Source of the DNA: Selaginella moellendorffii
Taxonomy: Eukaryota; Streptophyta; Lycopodiopsida; Selaginellales; Selaginellaceae
Length of the DNA: 64,000 nucleotides
Direction of reading: 5' to 3'
Assembly: GCF_000143415.4 (NCBI RefSeq)
Contig: NW_003314356.1
Coordinates: 508,815-572,814, forward strand
Below are positions 23,211 through 34,484 of this stretch, piece by piece. A program made the position numbers and the translations under genes. Within the stretch, counting starts at the first letter, position 1; the number at the start of each line of letters is the position of its first letter. The notes beneath the pieces are model-generated. The model searched no databases. It worked only from the letters and a program-made list of their open reading frames with translations, and was not told where the DNA came from.

Positions 23211-26200
23211 TTTGGTATGATCGGTGAGAAAGGATTGCACACATGCAATCTTCACATGATCATTCATGTTTGCTGCTATAAAATATTTTTCTATATTTTA
23301 GACCTAGTCTTCTAAACCTTAATAATCCCACATGCCTCTACAATTAGGTGGTTTCAAGGGCTTGAACTTTGAAATTCGTGCAACTAGAAGCAATTGCAGA
23401 ACTTCATTGTCCTCAAAACTTAAAAAGGAGTTTAATTGCTAAAGTTTAACTGGTTTAGCTGCCTTAGCTTCTCCTTTTCTTGTTTTCCCTCTTTAATTTG
23501 TGAACTTCCATTTGCAAATGCTACACTATAATGCTATAGTATCAAGCTATTCCTCTTTTGACTCAACTTTAGCCTCTTCTGTAGCATCTCTAGTAGGATT
23601 TTCCACTTCTTGCTTCATTTATTTAAAGGTTTCAACATCATTAGTATAGTTCTTTTTTGCTATATCACTAGGTTCATACATGCTTCCATCAATAAATGAA
23701 CATTCATACAATGTTCCCAATGGTGCAATTTAACTAATCTTACATAAGTTGCATTGGATTTACTAAAAAAATCCCTACATATGCAATTAGAGTTAGAAAC
23801 TCTGACAAAAGTTGGATAAGAATTGTTGAGACAATTCTTAAATTTGGAGCCAAACTCCAAGCCTAATTGGTATATACTTAATATCCCCTATAAGCACAAA
23901 CTCCCCATATCTAGCTCTTGCATGCAAAACAATGTCACATGGAGTCTGGCATAATTTCTAGAAACTACTGGCCTATCATGAGGAGGTACCCCACCGACAA
24001 AAGAACCATGGAATTTGGGCTTAGACCTAAGCTAGATGTAAAACAACCCAATAAAAGATAAATTAATGTCTTAAATGGTTGGCTATACTTCCAACTACTA
24101 TCCTTATTATACACTTAGAACCCCTTATAACCCATTTGGTATGATCGGTGAGAAAGGATTGCACACATGCAATCTTCACATGATCATTCATGTTTTCTGC
24201 TATAAAATATTTTTCTATATTGTAGACCCAGTCTTCTAAAACTTGATAATCCCACATGCCTCTACAATTAGGTGGTTGCAAGGGCTTGAACTTTGAAATT
24301 CGTGCAACTAGAGGCAATTGTAGAACTTCATTGTCCTCAAAACTTAAAAAGGAGTTTAATTGCTAAAGTTTAGCTAGTTTAGCTGCTTTAGCTTCTCCTT
24401 TTTCTTGTTTTCCCTCTTTAATTTGCAAATGCTACACTCTAATGTTGTAGTATCAAGCTATTCCTCTTTTGACTCAACTTTAGCCTCTTCTGTAACATCT
24501 CTAGTAGGATTTTCTACTTCTTGATTCACTCATTTAGAGGTTTCAACATCATCAATATAGTTCTTTTTTGCCATGTCACTAAGTTCATACATGCTTCCAT
24601 CAATAAATGAACATTCATACAATGTTCCCAATGGTGCAATTTAACTAATATTACATAAGTTGCTTTGGATTTACTAAAAAAATCCCTACGTATGCAATTA
24701 GAGTTAGAAACTCTAACAAAAGTTGGACAAGAATCATTGAGACAATTCTTAAATTTGGAGCTAAACTCCAAGCCCATTTGGTATATACTCAATATCCCCT
24801 ATAAGCACAAACTCCCCATATCTAGCTCTTGCATGCAAACAACAATTTTTGGAAACTACTGGCCTATCATGAGGAGGTACCCCACCGATAAAAGAACCAT
24901 AGAACTTGGGCTTAGACCTAAGTGTAAGCGACTAAATTTTCCATTCTACTTTAGTCACTTAACCACACCTCCGACCACTTGGAGGAGTCTCATTCACAAC
25001 CTCCATAAGTCCAATCCAGGACTTGGGACTTGCTAGCCCCGAGAATGGCATCCATGCCACTCAACATTTGCACTTGGTCCAAGTGCTCCACATGTCCGAT
25101 CCCATGACCGACACTCAAAGGTACCACCAACATGCCAGCCCATTACGCTAAGGCCATGCCCAATCACCTTTGCCACACTGGTAGTCCATTACCATTTGCA
25201 TCACAGTCTTGGCTCTCCAAGACTAGGCAAACCATCTGTGAGTGGTCATCTGAGATCCACTCCTTAGCACCCTTAGGATGCCCACCGACAAGGGGAATAG
25301 CCTTCCCCAATATCCCTCTGTCAGTCCCCACTAAGTCCCTTTCTGCCCCTGGCCGTGTTTGCCAATACTGCCACTTGATCGAGACCCACAGGCCCGACCA
25401 CTAAGTCCCACGGTCCTCTGGGACTTCCTCACCACACGACTGTGTCCTTGGTCACTACCCCAGAGGACTGCTCTTCTTCCTTTCCACAGTCTGGGCCTTT
25501 GGGGCAACATTTCGGAACACCGTGGCCTTACGCGAGCCACCTGGGTACTCTCCTCGCCTTCTGCCCTTAAGTGCTCTAGCCATGGGCTTAGAGCGAGGTT
25601 CCGTTGAGCCACGCCTGGTATCCAAGTAGGTAGTGCCACCCACACTTGGACTGGGAGCATCGGCCAGTCGATCTCCCGGGGGAACTAGAGCCGGCTCTTG
25701 AACACTTCACCAAGCTACCCCGCTTGTCGGTCCGTGTTCACTCTAGTCTTGGACTTCCCAGTGGGCAGCTCATCACCCAACACTGGGTCCGGCCTTCCTG
25801 GGCCAAACTGGCCTTTCCTGGCCAAACTGGCTCCACTGCAGTCCTCCCCCTACTATACTTTTGGAGCTCACCAAACCCCCCAGGGTCTGGGAGACGAACG
25901 CTTTGGGCTTTCACCCTCTCAAGCTTCGGACTCGGACTCGGACTCGGACTCGGCCTCGGGCTCGGTCTCGGTCTCGGTCCCGATCTCGGTCTCGGTCTCG
26001 GTCTCGGTCCCGGTCTCGGTCTCGACTTCGGACTCCATCTCGGACTCCATCTTGGACTCCATCTCGGACTCCATCTCGGACTCCATTTCGGGTCCATCTT
26101 GGGTCCACCTCGGACTCCATCTCGGACTCCATCTCGGCCTCCATCTCGGGTCCATCTCGGACTCCACTTCGGACTCCAACTCGGGTCCATCTCGGGTCCA

Positions 26201-26700
26201 CCTCGGACTCCACTTCGGACTCCATCTCGGACTCCATCTCGGGTCCATCTCGGACTCCACTTCGGACTCCAACTCGGGTCCATCTCGGACTCCACTTCAG
26301 ACTCCAACTCGGGTCCATCTCGGACTCCACTTCGGACTCCAACTCGAGTCCATCTCGGACACTCCCACGTGTCATGTGTTGGTCCCTTTGGGTCCCTTTT
26401 TGGAGCCTCGCCTTTTGCTCGCTTCGTGCTCGTTCCTCGAGCACTTCGTTGGGAGTTTCACTCCCGCTCTTGACTTTTCAAGTCGGAGCTTTTGGTCCAA
26501 ACGTGTTACGCTCGTTTGGTTTTCGCTTCGGCCACTACCACGTGGCGCCCTTCCAGCTCCACTTTGGGGCCTAGGGATTTTGTGTCTCACACTAAGCTAG
26601 ATATAGAACAACTCAATTAAAGATAAATTAATGTCTTAGATGGTTGGCATATACTTCCAACTACTATCCCTATTATACACTTGGAACCCCGTATAGCCCC
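23211..26700. repeat. 924-bp tandem duplication, second copy split by a solo LTR
   Basis: Copy 1 is 23,211-24,134. Copy 2 is 24,135-24,922 plus 26,592-26,700. Both start TTTGGTATGATCGGTGAGAAAGG and end near ACTTAGAACCCC.TATA. They differ by scattered substitutions and a few short indels. On the reverse strand each copy holds a gag-like piece (copy 2 at 24,063-24,317: WDYQVLEDWVYNIEKYFIAE) and a second frame (24,526-24,792) of unknown type. So the unit derives from a retroelement. Confidence 0.8.
24923..26591 (-). repeat. Solo LTR-A (1,669 bp) with CTAAG target duplication
   Basis: The ends are TGTAAGCGACTAAATTTTCC and GATTTTGTGTCTCACA. It is flanked by CTAAG at 24,918-24,922 and 26,592-26,596. 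The neighbouring duplicate copy shows the empty site with one CTAAG at 24,028-24,032. The LTR is nearly the same as 18,275-19,886 outside the array (25,925-26,360), which differs in number and order of 6- and 12-bp units. Intact CpGs indicate recent insertion. Confidence 0.92.
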
Positions 26701-28430
26701 CCCCCCCCCGAGGAACACATGGTTTATGCTTTCAAGCCAATCCTAGGAGAGTTTTTAGGACAAACTTTTAAACTTGCTAAATGTGGAATGATATTAGATT
26801 GCAAAATATGCCCTCAAGTATATTTAGACACTTACCATAAATAATATATAAAACCATAACAAGACTAACATATAAGGTATGTTTAGTGAATATAGTAAGA
26901 TATTATGTAGTGGTATTAAAGGACTAGTCTTAATACATGAGGGTTCTTGTCACTAAAAAAGGAAACTCTTTATGTATCCTTAGTTAATAGCACATAAGAA
27001 TTCCATTCTTATGTTCATCCGGTCTAAGTACACTTAAGATGTTCAATTAACTCCATTAACACAAGAGGGGTTAATAAAGGGATCCAATTGTACCAATCTC
27101 TGTTATTATGACAATAAAAAGAGAGTGTTTATAAAGATTTACTGACAAGTATCTTTTGATACTCGAAATCACATTTATGACATACATCAATAGTTTCATA
27201 TAAATGGATGCCCCAAGGCAATACACTATAGAAAAATATTGTGCCAAGACCATAAATTTGACATGGTGTGGGAAACTTACTATCAATGCAGTAGAGCTCT
27301 ATAGGTGACTCCACATTGAAACATATATAGGAATTGGCTCTAGTCACCTCCACAAAACATGCTCCAAACAAATACAGCCCAACACATCTTGACTAACTCA
27401 ATAACCAACATCTCTTAGTTTACCATTTGCATAAGAAACCACCCACTTTATCATGTTCTTAGGCTATGAAAGAATATGCCAAAGAAGCACTTCAACATCC
27501 ACAAGAGTCTTCATTGGGTACACTTCCTTTCTAGCCTATACTTTTAAGATAATGGTGCAATGTGCAGCAGTCCACACTAATAGATCTAATGAGATCCCTC
27601 ATTTTGTAACCTTCTATTGATTTGGCATTTACCCATACAAAAGCCTCCTCATTCATTGACAAACTTCCCACTCATATAGCACTTGCCATGTGGGTCATCT
27701 ATAAGACTGTGTCAAGCCGTTAGTGATCAATAGCACACAAAACAATCTCTTGCACTGCAAAATTGGTCCCCGTTCATGGAAAATAACTGGAGCATAAAAT
27801 CATTGTCATAGTCCTCACTTACAAGACTGCATGCTGCTAATGATCATCAAAAGTGCCACTCACACCATTAAAAAGACACTGAAGTGAAGTACCCGGAAAC
27901 CTAAACCCATCACTGTGTTAATGTTTAAAATGGCTATGGTGCATTACATTTTCCATGTAGCATTGTTTTTTTTTCATATGTGGCATGAAAAACATGACCA
28001 TGCCAAAAAAAAATGGTTTCAAAACATGTTTGTAAGTTTTGAAAACTTTTAATGAAAATTATACATTCACATGTGTTTTTTAAGATTTAACTTGTGCCCA
28101 CAGGTGTGTGCCGAGCCTGATTCCTCCCTGGTGAACCTACTGCCACCCAGATTCAGGCTAGGCCCACCGTTTTCCAGCACAAGAAAAATTCAGTAAAAAA
28201 TAAAAATGATTCCTGCATATACAAAGCAAACACAAATCTTTGCTAGAAATCAAATGTTTATTGCTGAATGTGCTGCAAAGCACTCTTAAAAGCTTTTCTA
28301 CCAAGTGTTTGATTCTAGCAGAGTAATAACCGTATTATATCTGGAGCTCAGAGTAAAAGGATCTGTGAAGGAATTGCTTAACCTCTCAAGGTTATTTACC
28401 TCTTTTTTTCTGTTTTCCAAACACAGGTTA
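26701..28430. other. AT-rich intergenic DNA, no gene recognised
   Basis: A C-run at about 26,700-26,711 is followed by AT-rich DNA. Reverse-strand frames at 27,071-27,371 (up to 80 codons, two overlapping frames) resemble no family I know. A short imperfect inverted repeat (TTGCTAGAAATCAAA at about 28,236 and TTTGATTCTAGCAG at about 28,306) could be a hairpin or a small MITE remnant, but I see no target duplication. Confidence 0.35.
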
Positions 28431-28547
28431 TTCTATCATGATCCAAGTTTCTAGAGTCAGTCCTGGATATGGAGCTTGGCTGTGTTTACGGCTCTATAAA
28501 AATGTTTGTAAAACGAATATCTTTGAATAAATTATCTGGTCCAGAGA

Positions 28548-28830
28548 TCTGTGCTGTGTTTGAGGCAGACTCTTCTAGAGCTTTTCTAAGCGATAGGCTC
28601 CTAGACGATTTGAAAATAGTTATACTCTCTGCGGTGCTGGGGTTTCGGTGACACCATCATAGCTGCATAAATCCGGAGCAATCCTTGAGGCTTCACTTGC
28701 CTCTCAGACAAAGCCACCCTGACGTGGCATGTCAAGCGCCAGGCTGGGCTGTGTTTAATAAGGTAGACTTGGAAACAAAGCCCTTCTAGACCTTTTCTAA
28801 GCGATAGGCTTCTCCACGAGTTGAAAATAG
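28548..28830 (-). pseudogene. Tandem-duplicated tail of the CNGC gene, decayed
   Basis: About 28,548-28,735 is a diverged copy of 28,736-28,980, which includes the last roughly 45 codons of the CNGC gene and its 3' flank. Shared phrases are TTTTCTAAGCGATAGGCT, AAAATAGTTATACTCTCTGC and GACACCATCATAGCTGC. In the copy the frame is broken: the sequence coding DMPRQGGFV in the gene is followed by a stop, and the SPKPRDATALQRV end is shortened. It cannot serve as an alternative last exon. Confidence 0.8.
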
Positions 28831-31228
28831 TTATACTCTCTGCAGTGCTGTTGCGTCTCGAGGTTTTGGTGACACCATCATAGCTGCGTACATCCGGAGC
28901 AAATCCTTCCGGAGTGACGCTTCACTTGCCTTTCGGACAAAGCCACCCTGACGTGGCATGTCAAGAGCCAGGGCCTTGTGGTACTTGTAACGCCTCCATG
29001 CAAGCTGGATGTTTACAGCTGCCCAGGTCCGCCATCCAGGCGAGTAGTACCGGGTAGTGTGCCTCAGCTTCTCGTTGATGAAGGTGTGCTGAAAGTTCTG
29101 CGTCACGTACTTCAAGTCTTCGGCTTCAAGGCCAAACGCCTCCACTGATTCCAGGCAGCTGATGGTGGCAATGGAGGGTGGCAAACTCGCAATTGTGTCG
29201 GATGACCTGTATAGGCACCACGGTAGAAGTTCTTCCCCACAAAAGTTGCCAGGGCCCAGTGTGACAGTGCTCATTTTGCTCTTGCCCACTCGATACACGC
29301 TCTCAAGTTGCCCACGGACCATAAATAGCATGCGTAGCACGGGGTCGCCTTCTCTCATAATCTGACGTGCACATTTTCAGAGCAGCCGGCGTTAATAAAA
29401 ACAAAGATTACAGTGGAGCTTCTTACGATTTCGTCCTTGATATAAAGGATTGGCTTCACGCGGTCGCAAATATTGTCTAGAACCACTTCGTCCATCTGTC
29501 CAAACAGTGGGACCTGCATAATTTAACAGTAGGAATGGATATTGACTAATCTTTATCATTGCAGTGCTTGCCTGTCGAACAAGGTCGAGACAGAGATGCC
29601 TCTTGATGTCTCGTTTGATGCCATCTGGCAAGTCACAAACCATGGCATGCTCGTCTACACCCCGGGTGGAAGCCCATTTCTGCCGCTCGTAATGTCGGAC
29701 ACGGTGCCTGAGGCGAGTTGGAAGCTGACGCCTCTTCATCCAGTGCTCCAGGTCCCTCATCTTAAGCTGCATTTCTTCTTTCTTTGAAGTCATAGAATAG
29801 AGAAACATCTGCCGTTTGACATGGTTGCTGTTAGTCCTTAAACATCAAATAATATTCTCAACACCTGAATGTTTCCAATGAGAAGTGTGAAGAGCAATAG
29901 GCCACAGGTGATGACAATGATGCTGAATGCAACCTCTGGTACATGGTTGGTGGGCTCCAAGTTTCCAAATGAGCTGCACATTGGCCCTGATTCAAATGGC
30001 TTTAAGGGAAGAGGCTCTTACCTCAATGTCATGAGACCCCAAAAAATTGGGTAGCTTATCCGTTCCAGCCAGTTCCTGGTGAGGGCCAGAGGTATTGTTG
30101 GCTGGTAGATTCCGTAGCTAAAAGTGTTGGTATAGTTGGAAATGCATGAGATGAAGGCGGCCGAGTTAATGCTGAGAGGTGATGTAGTTGATCCTTTGAC
30201 TGGGGCATGTCCAAACGAGATAGGTTTGTGGCAACCTAGCCATGAGGATCGAAACCCCTTCTTTTCGAGCTGAACGTGCATACATGTCTCAATACGCTGA
30301 AGACCCAGTAGATACCAGCAAGCTCCTGCGACCTGGACGATACAGACCAGAGTAAGTAAATGTGAATGTAGTGAGTGAAGCTTACATGCGAGGCAATGAA
30401 GTAGGCTGTGAGATTGAGGACAAATCCCCACCATGCGCTGCTAAAAATGTAGCCTGTCACATGTTGCATTCTTCGCATGAGAAGAACCAAGTGTGACACC
30501 TTAGGCAGGTACTGGAGAATAAAAACGAAGAGAACGAGGCTCATCATGTGAATTCCCTGGTTACGCTTTGTGATCATCCCTGGAACTATCAGCCAGATCA
30601 GAACCTGCAGAATGTGTAGTCAGTGTTCGAATGGATCTCGTTCATTTTCAATTACCTCCATGATCGGCAGCATAACCAGAACGTCGCAGAGGAAGCCCTC
30701 ACGTTGCTGAATGTAATGCAATGCTACCTTCTTACCGTCCCACACCAGTTTTCCCCTCCCAACGACAAGGCTCTTCTTAGACACGAATGCAAGCTTGAGC
30801 TGCAGCCGGACATGCCACAGCAGCATGACATCGATCGCTGCCCGAAGAATGGTCACCAGTGCTGCAAACCACCCGTCAACATGAAGGCAGGTGGAGTCCT
30901 CATCGATCGAAACGACATACAGGAATAGGGGATCGATTGCTAAGCTGAGCCCACGAGATACAAGGAAGAGCCGGTTCCAAGCACGGATATACCTGCTTCT
31001 TGGGTCCAGGACTTGACCAAAGATCCAGCTGCGGCTCTCACTAGATCCAGGCTCGGGTTTGTTGCTCGTTTCTGGCTGTGCGCCGCTGCTACTGCCGCTG
31101 GTGGTTGACAATGGCCGTGTAGTAGGACCGGATGACAAGCTTAAGTCAAAGCGATCTCTAGGCTTGTCTCCCGGAATCCTTTTCCAGAAGTTGAACAAAG
31201 CAGCTACTCTTTGCACCACGGAAGACAT
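28831..31228 (-). CDS. CNGC4: Cyclic nucleotide-gated channel, CNGC4/CNGC2 group
   Basis: Predicted plasma-membrane cation channel subunit that admits Ca2+/K+ and is controlled by cyclic nucleotides and calmodulin; the plant group IVB members act in immunity and development. Seven exons (31,228-30,656; 30,604-30,386; 30,332-30,022; 29,973-29,865; 29,808-29,572; 29,513-29,427; 29,361-28,831) give 688 aa, close to the size of Arabidopsis CNGC4. Six membrane segments lie between about residues 95 and 400. The pore filter, formed across an exon junction near residue 368, reads TLSSFGNLEP. The C-linker has RDIKRHLCLDLVRQ. The nucleotide-binding domain has GPGNFCGEELL (about 546), and a calmodulin-type IQ motif is NIQLAWRRYK (about 628). 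Start: first ATG of the frame. The fifth intron has a GC donor. Assignment to CNGC4 rather than CNGC2 rests on the FGN filter and remembered family features. Confidence 0.93.
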
Positions 31229-32171
31229 CCTGCATCAAAAGAAGGGTGAGGCGGGGAGAAGTCATTTCGATGTGATCAATTACTTAGACAAGCTAGTGAA
31301 TTTGAGAGCCACCGATCGAAGTCACAAGGATACAGAGGATGGCTAACATCAGATCATCCGTTTCCCTTGCCTCCTTTAATTCTTCTTCTCCATCCAATCG
31401 GGCCAACATAACGCCATGGCATTTGGTTCATAGAGCTAAAGAGTGAACACTGAGCATCGCAGGTACAAGTTCGAAAACTAGCATCTCAAATTTCTTTGCA
31501 GCGCAAGAAACATTCGCTTCGCATTTCAAGGAAGAAAACAAGATACAAGTGCACCCTTTGCTGTTTCTACAAGGCCATCTTTTGCATTTTCTCTTTGTCG
31601 CGACTATCGAATTTTTTATTTCTATTTTTCATTGACAGGAAATAAGTGGCCTGTGGCCATTTTTTTCTTATCATAGTACAAGGCAATGGTGTTGTGTACA
31701 ACGATATTTATAACATCAGCGTTGATAGCGACATCAGAACTAAAACGTCATTTAAAGACTTTAGAAGTGTGGGTGAAAGTAACAGCACTCGTGGACAGGA
31801 TCTCATTAATATCAGCCACATGGGACATTCCAGTAGCTCCAGAAAGCACGGCAGCTTTTGCTTTTCTGTTCGAATTTCATAAATTTGGAAGCTTGAAGTT
31901 GTTTGAAGCTGATTTTCAGTTTAATGTAGAGTTATTAGTTCCGTGGCAGCTGAATCCTGGGTTTAACAGCTTGTGAGCACCAACCAAGAAGAAGGTGAAA
32001 CCGAGGTGCCGCTAGGATTGATGGAGTTTAAAAGTACATGTAATATACTCAAGAGATCTACTGGGGAAAAAGGGACAAGCACATGACACCAAAATGTAGC
32101 CATTCAGATAAATGCCGAGCGCGCATGCTATAACTGTAGGTAGGTAAACATGTTCTTGCTATTCTTATTAC
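31229..32171. other. Intergenic region upstream of CNGC
   Basis: About 940 bp between the CNGC start and the 3' end of the SLAC1-like gene; it should hold the CNGC promoter. I see no clear TATA box close to the start and no other gene. Confidence 0.5.
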
Positions 32172-33996
32172 CTAGCTACAGCCGACCGAAATTGTTACAG
32201 AAGGTACTTTGCGGGTCTTGGAATTGTCCTCCATGGCCTGGTTCGTTTCTTTGTCGAATGAACCACTGCTATGTAGGATGTTCTTTCTCGCGGGCTTGCC
32301 TCTGCGCTTCTTGCGCGTGATTGCAATGGCAATGTCGTTCGGAAAGAGTGTCCTCCACACAAACGCATGGACGAGAGTGAAGACAAACAAAAGGAAGACA
32401 ACAGTGACCGCCACGAATGAAATTACTGTGGCCAGGCCTTGCGTAAACAAGCCGGGTTCTCTCACTGCGTAGTGAATCGAGGCAATGGCAACAGCCGTGA
32501 GAGGGAATGTGTATGCCCACCACGTCAAAGAGAACCTGTAGCACAGCACAGCCGTGTTAGAGCAAAATGATGGAGAGGGCTTTAAAGTAAGTACTTGAAG
32601 CCACGAAAGATACTGACGCGAACAACCTGCATGTAAAAGCGGAGCTAGATGTTAGCAACTTGAGACTAAGCTTGAGCTTTTCTACCAGCGAGAAGAGCAA
32701 GAAGAGGCCGAGAAAAAAGACGAGCTTGGAAACGTATCCAAAGTCGCTGGTGATCTTTTCCCAGGCAACACTAGCGGTGCTGGGAACTGCGAGAAAGAGG
32801 AAGTAGACAGGGTGCATGTCCCGCGTCAGCAGCTCGTTGGTTGGCAAGCGTTGGTAGAGCGTGACGAAGACGACGACATAGTGCGCGATGCCCACGGCCC
32901 AGAAGAAGGTTGCGAGCTCCTTCCACTCGACTGTGGCGCCCAGCAGCGACCCCACAAAGTTGCCCACAATGGAGACGTGCGTGGCGGGGTTGGCCACCTT
33001 GGACAGCCTCCGCTCCCCTCCGGACAACCATTGGCCATAGATCTTAAGCTCCAGCACCACCAGGGGCGACATGAAGACGAGCCAGGCGGCGGGATGGATT
33101 GAGGCGGCGATGGTGGGGGGCACCCCGAGCGTGAGAAACATGCCGCACACCCAGGGAGCAAAGAAGAAGTTGATGCGCACCGGGTGGTAGAACTCACGCC
33201 TCACAGCCTCAAAGTAGAAGATGCACTTGCACACATAAGTGAGGGAAATGAGGGTGTAGGCGCACAAGGCGACACACCACAGGACGAAGTTAATGTGGAG
33301 GGGGATGTGAAGGAAGCGCATCGAAGGCATGAGGGACAGCTTCTTCCACAAGATGGTCTGGCTGCCTAGACCCAGCACGATACCGAACGAGTTGATGGGG
33401 AAGCGGAGCAAAAAGGGCCACGTCTGGTCCGTTGGGAGCAGCAAGTCTTCACTCTCCTGCGCGCACGTTTAAAATTCAGCTCATCACCTTTTACTCCTTG
33501 TTAGTGTAAAACTTACCTTGAGAACTTCCAGCTCGGGTCCCTGAAGCGCATCAAGGTATCGACCCGCAGGGACATTTGCCTCGAGTGGTCGTGGTGAGGT
33601 GGGATCGCCATTAACAGCAGCAGCGGTGGTGGCGGCGGTGGCGGCGGCAGCAGCAGCGGCACTGGTGTCGCGGTTCCTTGAGTTGAAACTGAGCCTAGAC
33701 ATGGGAGACCTTGTCTGGAACATGGTGTACGTATCCGGAGTGCGCCTCTTCCACGGAGACAGGGGCTCCTCCCGTCGCATTACACCCGAGAAGCTTCTCC
33801 TCCATCGGTGCAAATCCGGATTGGGGGTGCTGCCGAGCTGCGAGCTGAAGCGCTGGTAGTTTTTGGACTGTTTGCTGCCGGCCGGTTCGTGCACTTGATC
33901 CATGAGACGGGGATCATCGTTAAACGTGTCCTTGGCTTCCAACTCCAAGACACGAAACGAGTCGGAGCGATCGGAGTGAAGCTTCTCCTCAGCCAT
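32172..33996 (-). CDS. SLAC1: S-type anion channel, SLAC1/SLAH family
   Basis: Plasma-membrane anion channel of the TehA/SLAC family, which releases chloride or nitrate; in seed plants SLAC1 closes stomata after OST1 phosphorylation. Four exons (33,996-33,517; 33,456-32,686; 32,626-32,595; 32,535-32,172) give 548 aa. Residues 1-160 are a cytosolic tail with basic kinase-type sites (HRWRRSFSG) and an Ala run. About ten membrane segments follow, starting at WPFLLRFPINSFGIVLGLGS. The 32-bp exon 3 encodes VVRVSIFRGF, joined to the family motif FSLTWWAYTFPLT. The C-terminal tail is basic (TRKKRRGKPARK). The first ATG of the frame was chosen. The reverse strand has TATAAG at 34,061-34,056, about 60 bp before it. 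Choosing SLAC1 over an SLAH subtype needs a tree. Confidence 0.92.
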
Positions 33997-34484
33997 GACC
34001 AAAAACAGGCGAGCCGAGCACACAGATCACATCCAGAGTGGTCTATCATCATCTACTTATAGGCCAGGCACCAAATGCATGGAGTGCCCAAGCCACGGGG
34101 AGCTAAAGAGGAAAGGGAAGAGTGCTCCCCATCAACTTTTTGGTGATCGATCGGAGATACTCGTCGATCGATCACTCGAGAGATTCGATGCTCCCATAAC
34201 AATCACCCAAGAAGCCGTGCTCTGACTGCCTTACCAGATGGTGCGGTTCTCTTCCACATTCATCCATCCATCCATCCATCCACCAAACTAAAAGCTCTTT
34301 TGACATCGGAGAGCGACCGAATTTCTTTTCTGAAAAGATTGCTGCTCGATCGAAACGAGAGAGAGAAAGAGAGAGAGAGAGCCATACCGATCCCACGGCC
34401 GTGGATGAGCCACGTCAAGCGGTCCTCTCCCAACGGCTAGTGACCCAAGCTTGTTCTAGGTCACGCACAAGTCGAGTGTGGGCG
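33997..34484. promoter_or_regulatory. Divergent promoter region, SLAC1-like / kinesin-10
   Basis: 488 bp separate the two start codons. It contains a reverse-strand TATAAG box (34,056-34,061) for the anion channel, a CATC microsatellite (about 34,258-34,282) and a GA-rich microsatellite (34,358-34,382) on the kinesin side, typical of TATA-less plant 5' regions. Confidence 0.55.

Noticed and set aside
23211-24922. Direct repeats that could suggest a CRISPR-like array
   Set aside because: Only two long copies, no short regular repeats or spacers, and a plant nuclear context.
27071-27371. Two overlapping reverse-strand frames of 71 and 80 codons
   Set aside because: No recognisable motif, AT-rich context and no splice-consistent neighbours.
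28236-28319. Small inverted repeat as a MITE
   Set aside because: Arms of only about 14 bp with a mismatch and no target-site duplication visible; kept only as a remark.
28548-28735. Alternative last exon for CNGC
   Set aside because: The duplicated segment has an in-frame stop just after its first conserved codons.
32771-33197. Alternate-frame GC-rich frames inside the SLAC1-like gene
   Set aside because: The main frame carries all channel motifs; the others reflect high GC content.
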